DNA of 64,000 bases from Burkholderiales bacterium (GCA_003963075.1 RXJV01000037.1:16545-80544); one strand, 5' to 3'; counted from the stretch's first letter, positions 1 to 11,181 are shown. Numbers and translations are program-made. Notes: a model not told the origin generated them from the sequence alone.

Positions 1-461
1 GGCTGCCCAATGTCAGGCAGATCGCGATCTTCGGCTTCGTGCTGCTGATCCTTGAGATGCTCTGGGGCCGGGCCGCCCTGGTCGTATTTGCGGTCAGCTT
101 CGACGGCATGCCCGATTTCGCCGGGTCGCTGTCCAAGCTGCTGAGCGCCGAACACCTGGGCTTTGTCGTCGCCTATCTGGCGGTCGCCGCCGTCTTTGCC
201 GGTCTGATCTTCGCGATCAGTGTCATCGCGATGCCCCTGCTGCTGGACCGCGACACCGACGCGGTCTCGGCCGGCCTGGCCAGCCTCAAGCTCTGCCTGA
301 CGCAGCCGCTGGTCATGCTGCTCTGGGGCATGCTGGTGGCCACCCTGGTCGTGCTGGCCATGCTGCCGGGGTTCATCGGTCTGATCATCGTCGGTCCGTG
401 GCTCGGGCATGCGAGCTGGCATGCCTACCGAGCCGCGCTGGGCCGTCCAGCGGACGGATAG
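1..461 (+). CDS. DUF2189-type integral membrane protein, C-terminal part
   Basis: The reading frame is open from the first bases (frame beginning at position 3), so the gene starts upstream of the window. The visible part is about 152 residues with three strongly hydrophobic stretches: one around the window start, one near the LGFVVAYLAVAAVFAGLIFA segment, and a C-terminal one ending before a Trp/His-containing tail (GHASWHAYRA). This tail and layout fit the DUF2189 family of inner-membrane proteins of unknown function. The assignment rests on pattern recognition only. No function can be inferred, and it shares no operon signal with the kinase gene 63 bases downstream. Confidence 0.7.
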   Translation, partial: LPNVRQIAIFGFVLLILEMLWGRAALVVFAVSFDGMPDFAGSLSKLLSAEHLGFVVAYLAVAAVFAGLIFAISVIAMPLLLDRDTDAVSAGLASLKLCLTQPLVMLLWGMLVATLVVLAMLPGFIGLIIVGPWLGHASWHAYRAALGRPADG

Positions 462-524
462 CGCAGAAGTTCACGCCGGGAGGCCGGTCAAGCTGGGACA
501 ATCGCCCGCCTTCCGGTACCCCGT

Positions 525-1991
<1,467 letters not shown>

Positions 1992-1997
1992 GCCCGC

Positions 1998-2987
1998 TCA
2001 AGGCAGCAGCACGGCACTGCCCAGCAGCCGGCGCGCTTCCAGGTCGCGATGCGCCTGGGCCACATCGGCCAGCGCATAGCGCCTGTCGATGCGGATCTTG
2101 ACCTGACCGCTGGCCACCATGCCGAACAGGTCGTCGCCCATGGCCTGCGTGGCCTCGCGTGTGGCGATGTGGGTGAACAGTGTCGGCCGCGTCAGATAGA
2201 CCGAGCCCTTGGCCGCCAGCGTGCCCACGTTGACGGGCGGCACCGGCCCGGAAGCCCCGCCAAAGCTGGCCAGCAGCCCGAAGGGCGCGAGGCTGTTCAG
2301 CGAGCCCTCCCAAGTGTCGGCACCCACCGAGTCATAGACCACCTTCACGCCCTGGCCCCCGGTGATCTCGCGCACCCGGGCGGCGAAATCGACATCGCGC
2401 CGGTAGTTGATCGCGTGCGTTGCCCCGTGCTCCAGCGCCAGCTGGCATTTCTCGTCGCTGCCGGCGGTGGCAATCAGCCGCAGGCCGAGGGCGCGTGCCC
2501 ACTGGCAGGCGATCAGCCCGACACCGCCCGCGGCGGCATGGAAGAGCACGAAGTCACCCGCCTGCAGGCCGCCCTGCGGCAGCGTCTTGCGCAGCAGGTA
2601 TTGCACGGTCAGGCCCTTGAGCATCATCGCCGCGCCGGTCTCGAAGTCGATGGCCTCGGGCAACTGGAGCACGCTCTTGGCCGGCATCACGCGCGCCGTC
2701 GAATAGGCGCCCGGCGGATTGCAGGCATAGGCGGCGCGGTCGCCGGGCCGCAGGTGGCTGACGCCCTCGCCCACCGCCTCGACGATGCCCGCCCCTTCCA
2801 TGCCCAGGCGGGCCGGCAGCGGCAGCGCATAGCTACCGTTGCGGTGATAGACGTCGATGTAGTTCAGCCCGCAGGCGTGGTGGCGGATGCGGATCTCGCC
2901 CGGGCCGGGCTCGCCCACCTCGACGTCCACCCGCTTCAGCTGCTCCGCGCCGCCCGCGGCCTCGATGACGACGGCCTGTTCGCTCAT
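1998..2987 (-). CDS. NADPH:quinone oxidoreductase (zinc-independent MDR family)
   Basis: A 329-residue medium-chain dehydrogenase/reductase of the QOR type. The N-terminal GroES-like part (ITRHHACGLNYIDVYHR-type segment, about 35-50) lacks the zinc-ligand cysteines of alcohol dehydrogenases. The NADPH-binding motif AAAGGVGLIA is at 151-160. Members reduce quinones or enones by one- or two-electron transfer with NADPH. The start at 2987 is chosen because GAGGAG lies just upstream; longer in-frame starts have no such site and run into the divergent pseudouridine synthase promoter. It is convergent with the kinase gene, with only six bases between the two stops. Confidence 0.9.
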   Translation of the reverse strand: MSEQAVVIEAAGGAEQLKRVDVEVGEPGPGEIRIRHHACGLNYIDVYHRNGSYALPLPARLGMEGAGIVEAVGEGVSHLRPGDRAAYACNPPGAYSTARVMPAKSVLQLPEAIDFETGAAMMLKGLTVQYLLRKTLPQGGLQAGDFVLFHAAAGGVGLIACQWARALGLRLIATAGSDEKCQLALEHGATHAINYRRDVDFAARVREITGGQGVKVVYDSVGADTWEGSLNSLAPFGLLASFGGASGPVPPVNVGTLAAKGSVYLTRPTLFTHIATREATQAMGDDLFGMVASGQVKIRIDRRYALADVAQAHRDLEARRLLGSAVLLP

Positions 2988-3099
2988 CTGCTGCTCCTCG
3001 TTGCAATGTCGGCTATCGTGCCAGCCCTTTGGCCGCCCGTGTTTGCCGGATGCCACCGACCCCACAGCCTGCCCGGCGCTTGACAGCGCTGGCCTCCCG

Positions 3100-3693
3100 A
3101 TGATCACCGTCGTCCATGCCGATGACCGCCTGGTCATCGTCGACAAGCCCACCGGCCTGCTCAGCGTGCCGGGCCGCACCGAGGCCGACTGTGCGAGCGC
3201 GCGGGTGCAGGCCCTCTACCCCGAGGCCCGGGTGGTGCACCGGCTCGACCAGGCCACCTCGGGGCTGCTGCTGTTCGCGCGGGGCGCCGAGGCGCAACGC
3301 GAGCTCAGCGCGGCGTTCGCGGAGCGCCGCGTCGGCAAGGTCTATGTCGCCGTCGTCGCCGGCCAGCTCGACGGCGAAGGGCTGATCGACCTGCCGCTTG
3401 CGGCCGACTGGCCCCATCGTCCGCGCCAACAGGTGGACTTCAGCCACGGCAAGCCGTCGCAAACCCGTTGGCGCGCGCTGTCGCACGCACAGGGCCAGAC
3501 GCGCGTGACGCTGGAACCACTGACCGGGCGCAGCCACCAGCTGCGCGTCCACCTCGCCCACATCGGCCACGCCATCGTCGGCGACAACCTCTATGCCTCG
3601 CCGCAGGTCGCCGCCGCGAGCCCGCGCTTGTTGCTGCATGCCAGCGAGCTGCAGCTGGACGGACGGCGCTGGGTCTGCCCGGTGCCGTTCTAG
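3100..3693 (+). CDS. RluA-family RNA pseudouridine synthase
   Basis: A 197-residue protein starting MITVVHADDRLVIVDKPTGL, the usual opening of the RluA/RsuA fold. The catalytic aspartate motif HRLDQATSG holds Asp50, and the late GRSHQLRVHLAHIGH motif is also family-typical. It lacks an N-terminal S4 domain and has the short length of RluA itself, which modifies 23S rRNA U746 and tRNA U32 in E. coli. The exact substrate here is not provable from sequence. It is divergent from the quinone oxidoreductase gene, with 112 bases between starts. Confidence 0.9.
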   Translation: MITVVHADDRLVIVDKPTGLLSVPGRTEADCASARVQALYPEARVVHRLDQATSGLLLFARGAEAQRELSAAFAERRVGKVYVAVVAGQLDGEGLIDLPLAADWPHRPRQQVDFSHGKPSQTRWRALSHAQGQTRVTLEPLTGRSHQLRVHLAHIGHAIVGDNLYASPQVAAASPRLLLHASELQLDGRRWVCPVPF

Positions 3694-3707
3694 GGTCCGT
3701 TCAACGG

Positions 3708-3760
3708 TGGCTGCAGGCAGGAGCATGCAGGAGCAGGCGGGAACAGGCAGGAGGCGGCGC
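3708..3760. repeat. Short imperfect CAGGAG-rich direct repeat
   Basis: The 139-base gap between the pseudouridine synthase stop and the next start contains four or five degenerate copies of an 8-10 base unit around CAGGAGCA/CAGGCGGG. Because the unit is SD-like and purine-rich it could affect initiation of the following gene, or be simple replication slippage. Nothing else is visible in the gap. Confidence 0.4.
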
Positions 3761-3832
3761 GACAGGCCCCGCGCTGCAGGGCTTAAGCTGCGCCGACACG
3801 CCCCTGCACCGCTTCAGAAAGCAAGCACCACC

Positions 3833-5242
3833 ATGACTCCTCTTTCCTGCGACGTGGCCATCATCGGCGCCGGCACCGCTGGCATGGCGGCCTACCGGGC
3901 CGCACGGGTGCACACCGACCGCGTGCTGCTGATCGAGGCGGCCCATTACGGCACCACCTGTGCCCGCGTCGGCTGCATGCCGAGCAAGCTGCTGATCGCC
4001 GCCGCCGAAGCCGCCGCGGCCGTGCGCGAGGCGCACCGATTCGGCGTGCAGGCCGGGCAGCCGCAGGTGGACGGCCGCGCGGTGATGCGGCGTGTGCGTG
4101 AGGAGCGCGACCGCTTTGTCGGCTTCGTGCTGGATACCGTGAACGGCTGGCCCGAGGCAACCCGGCTGTTCGGCCACGCCCGCTTCACCGGGCCGAACAG
4201 CCTGGACGTGAACGGCCAAGCGGTGCAGGCCCGGTCCATCGTCATCGCGACCGGCTCGCGGCCCCGCATCCCGGCCGGTTGGCGCGACCGCCTGGGCAGC
4301 AGGCTGCTGGTCAATGACGATGTGTTCGAGTGGCAGGATCTGCCGCGCTCGCTGGCGGTCTACGGCGCCGGCGTGATCGGCCTGGAACTGGCGCTGGCGC
4401 TGCACAGGCTCGGCGTGCGCGTGCGCCTGTTTGCGCGCGGCGAGCGCGTCGGGCCGCTGACCGACCCGGAGCTGCAGGCCCTGTCCGGCCAGATGTTCGG
4501 CGCCGAATTGCCGTTGACGCTGAATGCCGGGCTGCCGCAGCCCGAGCTGGACGGCGACGGGGTGCGCATCGGCGGCGAGCACTTCGACGCCCTGCTCTGC
4601 GCCGCGGGCCGCGAGCCCCAGCTCGACGGGCTCGGCCTGGAGGCGCTCGGTCTCGGCGCGCTCACGCTGGACCGCCACACCGGCCAGTGGGGCAGCAGCC
4701 CTGTGTTCGTCGCGGGCGACGTGACGGATGACCGGCCGCTGCTGCACGAGGCCGCAGACGCCGGCCGCATCGCGGGCGACAACGCCGCGCGCTGGCCGGC
4801 GGTCCATCGCCGGCCGCGCCGCGCGCCACTGGCCATCGTCTTCAGCGACCCGCAGATCGCGATCGCCGGCGCCAGCCATGCGGAGCTGACGGCCGCCGGG
4901 CAGGCCTTCGACACCGGCCGCGTCAGCTTCGCCGACCAGGGCCGCAGCCGCGTGATGTTGGTCAACCGCGGCGGCCTGCATGTCTATGCCGAGCGCGGCA
5001 CCGGACGGCTGCTGGGCGCCGAAATGATCGGGCCGGCGGCCGAGCACCTCGGCCACCTGTTGGCCTGGAGCGTGCAGCGCGGCGACACGGTGCAGCAGAT
5101 GCTGGACAGCCCCTTCTACCACCCGGTGATCGAGGAAGGCCTGCGCACCGCTTTGCGCCAGCTGCAGAGCGACCTGCACCTGCCCTCCCCGCCCATCGAG
5201 ACCTGCCTGGACTGTGACACCTCGGCCGAGGCTGGCGCCTGA
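3833..5242 (+). CDS. Dihydrolipoamide dehydrogenase-like FAD/NAD(P) disulfide oxidoreductase
   Basis: A 469-residue class I pyridine nucleotide-disulfide oxidoreductase. The FAD dinucleotide motif GAGTAG (12-17) is followed by Glu35. The redox-active pair is C43-ARVG-C48, followed by MPSK, a variant of the usual CLNVGCIPSK. A second Rossmann motif (GAGVIGLELA) binds NAD(P)H, and the C-terminal His-Glu active-site motif HPVIEE starts at His430. The family includes lipoamide dehydrogenase, soluble transhydrogenase and mercuric reductase. No lipoyl domain or 2-oxoacid dehydrogenase gene is nearby and no N-terminal metal-binding domain is present, so the substrate is uncertain. The extreme C-terminus carries an extra CLDC pair (residues near 460), which is unusual. 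Start chosen at the ATG preceding the FAD-binding strand. Confidence 0.88.
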   Translation: MTPLSCDVAIIGAGTAGMAAYRAARVHTDRVLLIEAAHYGTTCARVGCMPSKLLIAAAEAAAAVREAHRFGVQAGQPQVDGRAVMRRVREERDRFVGFVLDTVNGWPEATRLFGHARFTGPNSLDVNGQAVQARSIVIATGSRPRIPAGWRDRLGSRLLVNDDVFEWQDLPRSLAVYGAGVIGLELALALHRLGVRVRLFARGERVGPLTDPELQALSGQMFGAELPLTLNAGLPQPELDGDGVRIGGEHFDALLCAAGREPQLDGLGLEALGLGALTLDRHTGQWGSSPVFVAGDVTDDRPLLHEAADAGRIAGDNAARWPAVHRRPRRAPLAIVFSDPQIAIAGASHAELTAAGQAFDTGRVSFADQGRSRVMLVNRGGLHVYAERGTGRLLGAEMIGPAAEHLGHLLAWSVQRGDTVQQMLDSPFYHPVIEEGLRTALRQLQSDLHLPSPPIETCLDCDTSAEAGA

Positions 5243-5272
5243 GCGCCGCCTCCGGTGGCCGGGCCGCGCCGT

Positions 5273-6751
5273 TCAGCGTGGCGTGCTGGGGGGTTCGGCC
5301 TGGGCCTCGGCACCGAGCTGCCACCCGCCGCCCAGCGCCTGGTACAGGGCCACGGTGTCACCGAGGTAGGTGGCGCGCGCGCCCACCAGGGCCACCCGGG
5401 CCTGCAGCCAGGCCTGCTGGGCCGCCAGCCAGGCCGGGCGGCCGGCATAGCCCAGCCTGAATTGCTGCTCGGTCAGCCGGGCCAGGCGCTCGCTTGCGGC
5501 AACGTTGCGCTCCGCGGCCTCCAGCGCACGGCGGTCATGCTCCAGCGCGTACAGGGTGTCGGCCACGTTCTGGAAGGCGGTCAACACGGTGCTCTGGTAC
5601 TGCGCCTGTGCGGCTTCGGCGGCGGCCTCGGCCGCGCGTTTGCGGGCCCGCAGCGTACCGCCGTCGAACAGCGGCTGGGTCAGGCCGGCCACCAGGTTCC
5701 AGGACTGCTGGGCCGGCGAAAACAGCGTGGACAGCGCCGTGGCGCTGTAACTCAGGTTCGCGCCGATGGAGAACTGCGGCAGCAAGGCACTGGCGCTGAC
5801 GCCGATGCCCGCGTAGGCGGCGTGCAGCTGCGCCGCGGCGGCCTGCACATCGGGCCGGAACCGCACCAGCTGGGACGGCAGGACCTGGGGCAGCGGCTGC
5901 GGCAGTTGCAGGCTGCTGATGCCGGTCGCAGCCGTGTTGCCCGTCGTCAGCGCCCAGTCGCTGGGCAGGTCGCCACACAGAACCGCCAGCAGATCCCGGG
6001 TCTGCTCCAGCTGCTTGTTCAGCGGCGGCAGCAGCGCCTCGACCTGGGCATAGGCAGCCTCCTGCTGGGCGAGGTCCAGCCCGCTGCTGTAGCCGGCCTG
6101 CTGCTGGGCCCGCGTGTGCTGCAACTGCTCCCGAGCCAGGCCGAGGGTCTCGTCCAGGATGCGCAGCTGCTCCAGCAGCGACAGCTCCTGCATCACGGCG
6201 GCCGCGACGTTGCTGGCGATGGTCGTGCGCAGAGCGTCGTTCTGGTAGCGCTGGCTGTCCTCACTGGCCTGCAGCGATTCCAGCTGGCGGCGGTTGCCGC
6301 CAAACACATCGGGCACGAAGCCGACGTTGAGCTGGGCGGTGTGCAGGTTGTAGAGCGACTGGCCCGAGTTCAGGGACGAGGACAGCACCGCACCGGAGTT
6401 CTGCCGGCTGACGTTGTAGCCCAGTTGCACCGAGGGATAGAACAGGCCGCGCTGGGCATTCACGTTCTCCTGGGCCTGGCGCAGATTGGCCTCAGCGGCC
6501 GCCATGCCCGGATTGCGCTGCAAGGCGCGTTCGACCAGGCCATTCAAACGCTCGGAGCCGTAGGCCGCCCACCAGCGCGCCGGGGGCGGGGCCTGGGTGT
6601 CGACCACCTCGCCGCGAACATAGGCGCGCGCCTGCGGCGCGGCGGGTTCACGGTAGTCCGGGCCGGCCGCGCAACCCACCAGCGCCGCGGCCGCGAACAG
6701 GCCCAGCAGCGGGGTCCAGGCGGTGGACGGGAGCTTGTCGTGCAACTTCAT
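5273..6751 (-). CDS. RND efflux outer-membrane factor lipoprotein (NodT/OprM family)
   Basis: A 492-residue TolC-like outer-membrane channel subunit. The start at 6751 has GGAG five bases upstream and gives a lipoprotein signal with lipobox LVGC (Cys27). Long helical repeats rich in Ala/Gln/Glu (two copies of the OEP domain) fill the mature protein. It is the last gene of a leftward operon after the inner-membrane pump (10-base gap) and the adaptor, so the three make a full tripartite efflux system across the envelope. Confidence 0.92.
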   Translation of the reverse strand: MKLHDKLPSTAWTPLLGLFAAAALVGCAAGPDYREPAAPQARAYVRGEVVDTQAPPPARWWAAYGSERLNGLVERALQRNPGMAAAEANLRQAQENVNAQRGLFYPSVQLGYNVSRQNSGAVLSSSLNSGQSLYNLHTAQLNVGFVPDVFGGNRRQLESLQASEDSQRYQNDALRTTIASNVAAAVMQELSLLEQLRILDETLGLAREQLQHTRAQQQAGYSSGLDLAQQEAAYAQVEALLPPLNKQLEQTRDLLAVLCGDLPSDWALTTGNTAATGISSLQLPQPLPQVLPSQLVRFRPDVQAAAAQLHAAYAGIGVSASALLPQFSIGANLSYSATALSTLFSPAQQSWNLVAGLTQPLFDGGTLRARKRAAEAAAEAAQAQYQSTVLTAFQNVADTLYALEHDRRALEAAERNVAASERLARLTEQQFRLGYAGRPAWLAAQQAWLQARVALVGARATYLGDTVALYQALGGGWQLGAEAQAEPPSTPR

Positions 6752-6761
6752 GGGGTCTCCG

Positions 6762-9700
6762 TCAGGCCGCTGCATTGCCGCCCAGGCCCTTGCGGCGCGT
6801 CTTCAGTTTCATGCGCCGCAACACCGCCAGCCGCAGCGCCGGCACCACCACGAGCAGGAAGACCGGCCCGATGAACATGCCGCCGACCACCACGATGGCC
6901 AGCGGGCGCTGCACCTGGCTGCCGATGCCATGGCTGACGGCGGCGGGCAGCAGGCCGATGCAGGCGGACAGCGCGGTCATCAGCAAGGGGCGCATCCGGT
7001 GCATATAGGCGTCGTAGATCGCTTGCTCGGGCGTGCTGCCGCGCAGCCGCAGCTCCTTGAAATAGGTCAGGATCAGGATGCCGTCCATCACCGAGACGCC
7101 CAGCAGCGACACGAAGCCGATCACCGCGGAAATGCTGACCACCTGACCCGACACGAACAGCGCGAGCACGCCACTGGCCACGGTGAAGGGCACGGCCGCC
7201 AGCGCCAGCAAGCTGTAGCCGATGCTGTTGAACAGGGCATAGAGCAGCGCCAGGATCAGCACCAGGGCCGCAGGGATCAGGACGCTCATGCGCGCCTTGG
7301 CCTTCTGCAGCTCCTCGAACTCGCCGGCGTACACGATCCGGTAGCCCTCGGGCAGGGGCAGGTTCTCGGCCAGCGTGGACTGGATCTCGGCGACGGTGCT
7401 GCCGAGGTCGCGGCCGCGCACGCTGAACTTGATCGGGATGTAGCGCTCGTTGCGCTCGTGATAAATGTAGGTCGCGCCGGTGTCCAGGCCGATGGTGGCG
7501 ATTTCGCGCAGCGGCACATAGCCCGTGCCACTGCCGGTGTTGTAGCTCACCCGCAGGTCGCGGATGCGCTCGATGCTGGCACGGGCCGGGCCCGCGAAGC
7601 GCACCGACAGGCCGTACTGCCGCTCGCCTTCCAGCACCGCGGTGACGACCGAGCCGCCCAGCGCGGTCTGCACCACGGCATTGACATCGCCGGTGTTCAA
7701 GCCATAGCGGGCCGCCTTGACGCGGTCGATCTGGATGCTGAGGTTGGGCTGGCCGAGGACATTGAAGATGCCGAGGTCACCGACGCCCTGGACCTGCCCC
7801 ATCAGCGACATCGCCCGGGCGGCAACCTTTTCGAGGATGCCGAGATCGGGCCCGATGATCTTGACCGAGTTGGCACCCTTGACGCCCGAGAGCCCCTCTT
7901 CGACGTTGTCCTGGATGTACTGCGAGAAGTTGAAGACCACGCCCGGGAACTCGCGCGTCAGCAGCCCCTGCAGCTCGTTCACGAGCTGCTCCTTGGTCAG
8001 GCCGGGTGGCCATTCATCCAGAGGTTTGAGCGGCGCGAACAGCTCGATATTGTTGAAGCCCGAGGCATCGCTGCCGTCATCGGGCCGGCCGTGCTGAGAC
8101 ACCACGGTCAACACTTCGGGGAAGCCCTGGATGATCTTGCGCATCCGGTTGGCCATCTGGGTACCGGCTTCGAGCGAGATGGTGGGCGGCATGGACGCCC
8201 GGATCCACAGATTGCCCTCTTCGAGCGCCGGCAGAAACTCGCTGCCGAGTTGGCTGGTCAGCACGACGATGCCGATCAGGAAGGCCGCCGCGAAGCCGCA
8301 CATCCAGCGGACATGGGCGAGGGACCAGCGCAGCACGGGTTCGTAGACGCGCTGGATCCAGCGCACCAGCCGGGTTTCCTCCTCGGCCACCCGGCGCGGC
8401 AACAGGTAGGCCACCAACACCGGCGTCACCGTGAAGGTGGCCAGCAAGGCGCCGGCCAGTGCATAGCCATAGGTGCGGGCCATCGGGCCGAAGATCTGGC
8501 CCTCGACCCCCGTCATCAGGAACAGCGGGGAGAAGGCCGCGATGGTGATGACCGTGGAGAACAGAATGGAGTTGTCCACCTGCAGCGCGCTCATGAAGAT
8601 CATGCGCAGGCGCTGGGTCCAGCCCAGCGCTGGGTCGGTGTCCCGGCCATGCGGCCCGCGCGTCATCGCACGCAAGGCCTCCACCCGCTGCCGTGGTGGC
8701 GCCTGGAAGTTGCGGTAGACGTTCTCGACCAGGATGACCGCCGAGTCGACGATGATGCCGAAGTCCACTGCGCCCAGCGACAGCAGATTGGCGGATTCCC
8801 CGCTCAGCACCAGCATGATGATGCTGAAGCACAGAGCGAACGGGATGTTGACGCTGACGATGACCGCGCTGCGCAGATCGCCCAGGAATATCCACTGGAT
8901 GAAGAAAACCAGCACGCATCCGAACACCAGGTTGTGGATCACGGTGTGTGTGGTGACATTGACCAGCGTCGAGCGGTCGTAATAGGGCTCCAGGCGCACG
9001 CCCTGCGGCAGGCTGCCGTCGCGGTTCATCGTGTCGACCGCCGCCTTGACGCGGGCAATGACGTCCTTGGTCTGCAGCGTGCGGTTCATCACCACCAACC
9101 CGGTGACGACATCGTCGCTGGCATCACGGCCGGCCTCACCAAGCCGGGGCACATGGCCGACGCTGATCTCGGCCACGTCGCGCACCAGCACCGGCTGGCC
9201 GTTCTGCTGGCTGAGCACGGTGTTGCCGACATCCTGGATGTCGCGCATCAGGCCGAGGCCGCGCACATTGACGGACTGATCGCCCACGCTGACCGCCCGC
9301 CCACCCACGTTGTTGTTCGCATTGCTCAAGGCCTGGATGACCTGTTGCAGCGTCAGGCCGTAGCTCTCCAGCCGGCTCGGCTGGACCTCGACGTGGTACT
9401 CCTTGGTCGTGCCGCCCCAGGTCACGATCTGGCTGACACCGGGCACCGTCAGCAAGCGCCGCTGGACGATCCAGTCCTGGATGCCGCGCAGGTCGGTCAG
9501 GCTGTAGGTGCTCGGGCCCTTGACCTGGTAGCGCAGGATTTCGCCCACCAGGCTGGAGGCCTGGATCTGTGGCTGCACGCCATTGGGCAGGCTGACGTTT
9601 TGCTGCAGGCTGATCGCGGTCTGGGTCAGCGCCGCGACATAGTCGACGCCGTACTTGAAGGTCACACGGACGAAGGACAGGCCGTAAAACGAGGTCGAGC

Positions 9701-9947
9701 GGATGTTGTCCACCCCGAGCGTCGCGGCCAGGCCGATTTCCATCGGACGCGTGTAGTAGCGCTCCATCTCCTCGGCCGATTGCCCGGCCGACTGCGCGCT
9801 GATCTCGAGGATGACCGGCGCCGGATTGGGATAGGCCTCGACATTGAGCTGAAAAAACGCCAGCAGCCCTGCCGCCAGAAAGGCCAGCAGCCCCAGCAGG
9901 ACCAGCGGGCGGCGCGTCAGCACGAAGGCCAGCAACGGACGAAACAT
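6762..9947 (-). CDS. RND efflux pump, CusA/CzcA-like (HME) inner-membrane transporter
   Basis: A 1061-residue proton-driven RND transporter with the standard layout: TM1 at about 15-33, a large periplasmic loop, TM2-6 (about 335-530), a second large loop and TM7-12 at the C-terminus. The TM4 proton-relay motif VDFGIIVD, with Asp395 and Asp401, is the heavy-metal-efflux type signature. The cluster lacks a metal-responsive two-component pair or a CzcD-type gene, and the adaptor has no obvious His-rich metal site, so the substrate (metal or organic) is open. A good SD (GGAG) precedes the ATG; the adaptor gene stop lies 13 bases upstream. Confidence 0.92.
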   Translation of the reverse strand: MFRPLLAFVLTRRPLVLLGLLAFLAAGLLAFFQLNVEAYPNPAPVILEISAQSAGQSAEEMERYYTRPMEIGLAATLGVDNIRSTSFYGLSFVRVTFKYGVDYVAALTQTAISLQQNVSLPNGVQPQIQASSLVGEILRYQVKGPSTYSLTDLRGIQDWIVQRRLLTVPGVSQIVTWGGTTKEYHVEVQPSRLESYGLTLQQVIQALSNANNNVGGRAVSVGDQSVNVRGLGLMRDIQDVGNTVLSQQNGQPVLVRDVAEISVGHVPRLGEAGRDASDDVVTGLVVMNRTLQTKDVIARVKAAVDTMNRDGSLPQGVRLEPYYDRSTLVNVTTHTVIHNLVFGCVLVFFIQWIFLGDLRSAVIVSVNIPFALCFSIIMLVLSGESANLLSLGAVDFGIIVDSAVILVENVYRNFQAPPRQRVEALRAMTRGPHGRDTDPALGWTQRLRMIFMSALQVDNSILFSTVITIAAFSPLFLMTGVEGQIFGPMARTYGYALAGALLATFTVTPVLVAYLLPRRVAEEETRLVRWIQRVYEPVLRWSLAHVRWMCGFAAAFLIGIVVLTSQLGSEFLPALEEGNLWIRASMPPTISLEAGTQMANRMRKIIQGFPEVLTVVSQHGRPDDGSDASGFNNIELFAPLKPLDEWPPGLTKEQLVNELQGLLTREFPGVVFNFSQYIQDNVEEGLSGVKGANSVKIIGPDLGILEKVAARAMSLMGQVQGVGDLGIFNVLGQPNLSIQIDRVKAARYGLNTGDVNAVVQTALGGSVVTAVLEGERQYGLSVRFAGPARASIERIRDLRVSYNTGSGTGYVPLREIATIGLDTGATYIYHERNERYIPIKFSVRGRDLGSTVAEIQSTLAENLPLPEGYRIVYAGEFEELQKAKARMSVLIPAALVLILALLYALFNSIGYSLLALAAVPFTVASGVLALFVSGQVVSISAVIGFVSLLGVSVMDGILILTYFKELRLRGSTPEQAIYDAYMHRMRPLLMTALSACIGLLPAAVSHGIGSQVQRPLAIVVVGGMFIGPVFLLVVVPALRLAVLRRMKLKTRRKGLGGNAAA

Positions 9948-9960
9948 CTCGGCGCTCCGC

Positions 9961-11181
9961 TCAGTTCTGTGCCATCTGCGCCAGATTGCTCAGGAACAGC
10001 GCGCGTTCCCTGGCGATCCTCTCCCCGGGCTTGAGCCCATCGACGATCTGCACCCAGCCGTCCTGGGTCAGGCCGGTCACCACCTTGCGGCGCGTGAAGC
10101 TCTGCGCATCGCGCGCCACCCAGGCACTGAAGCTGCCATCACTCTCCCGGGCCAGCGCCGTCTCGGGCACGGCCGGCGCCTCGGTGGCGGCCTGGATCTC
10201 GATGCTGAACTGGGCCAGCATCTGCGGCCGCAGCAGATGGTTCGGATCGGCCACCTCCGCGCGCAGGCTGATGCGATGCGAGGCCGGGTCAGAGACATCG
10301 CCGATATAGGACAGCGTGCCGGTGAACCGCCGGGCCGGGTAGGCCGACACCGACATGCTCACCTTCTGCCCCACGCGGTAGCCGCCCAGTTCCGATTCGG
10401 GCACGCTGGCCACCATCCAGAGCTTGCGCATGTCCGCCACCAGGAAGGGCGGTGCGCCGGCGCCGGGCTGCACCAGCAGACCCTCCGCCGCGGCGCGTGC
10501 CACGACGCGGCCGGCGAGCGGGCTGCGCACCTCCATTTCGGTCTCCACCCGCCGGGTCTTTTCCATCTCGTCGATGTCGGCGCTGTTCAGCCCGAACAGG
10601 CCCAGCGTCTTGCGCGCCGCGCGGTAGGCGCCTTCGGCGGCCTGCTGGTCCGCAATGTTTTGCTGCAATTCCCGTTGCGGGATGCTCTGCCCGGCGGCCA
10701 GGCCCTCGGCGCGCTCCAGTGTCTTGGTGCTGGCCTGCAGGTTGCCGGCTGCCGCGATCAAGGTGGACGCGGCCTGCGCCAGATCAGGGATCTGCACCGT
10801 ATACAGCAGCTGGCCCTTGCGCACCTCGTCACCGGCACGTGCCAGCACCCGGCCGATCCGGCCCTGGTAGGGCGAGAACACCTGGACCGCATGGTCCTGA
10901 TCGAAGTCGATCATGCCGAAGGCCTCGCGCCGAGCCTGGAAGGCGCGGCTCTCGACGCGGCCCACCTTCATCTCCGCCACCTGGTCGGGCTCCAGCCGCA
11001 CCGTGTCACCGTTCAGCAGCAGTGCCGCGGGTGCCGGCGGCGACTTCGGCGCCTCCGGCTGGCGCAGCAGCAACAGCAGCGCCCCGAGGCCGATCACGAC
11101 AGCGCCCGCAACCGCCAGCGGCAAACGCCACCGTTGCAGCAGGGACGCGAGCGGTTGGCCGGTGGACGGATTGGAACTCAT
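9961..11181 (-). CDS. RND efflux periplasmic adaptor (membrane fusion protein)
   Basis: A 406-residue HlyD/CusB-like adaptor. The start at 11181 puts one transmembrane anchor at about 17-38 (RLPLAVAGAVVIGLGALLLL), followed by a barrel-sandwich hybrid (GRIGRVLARAGDEVRKGQLL), a helical hairpin and beta-barrel domains. It links the inner-membrane pump to the outer-membrane factor encoded downstream. First gene of the leftward three-gene operon, divergent from the exonuclease III gene with 169 bases between starts. No regulator gene of the operon is adjacent. Confidence 0.9.
   Translation of the reverse strand: MSSNPSTGQPLASLLQRWRLPLAVAGAVVIGLGALLLLLRQPEAPKSPPAPAALLLNGDTVRLEPDQVAEMKVGRVESRAFQARREAFGMIDFDQDHAVQVFSPYQGRIGRVLARAGDEVRKGQLLYTVQIPDLAQAASTLIAAAGNLQASTKTLERAEGLAAGQSIPQRELQQNIADQQAAEGAYRAARKTLGLFGLNSADIDEMEKTRRVETEMEVRSPLAGRVVARAAAEGLLVQPGAGAPPFLVADMRKLWMVASVPESELGGYRVGQKVSMSVSAYPARRFTGTLSYIGDVSDPASHRISLRAEVADPNHLLRPQMLAQFSIEIQAATEAPAVPETALARESDGSFSAWVARDAQSFTRRKVVTGLTQDGWVQIVDGLKPGERIARERALFLSNLAQMAQN

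Noticed and set aside
6723..10034. A 1103-codon open frame on the + strand across the RND pump gene
   Set aside because: It is antisense to the well-conserved transporter and encodes low-complexity His/Gln/Arg/Asp-rich text typical of high-GC shadow frames.
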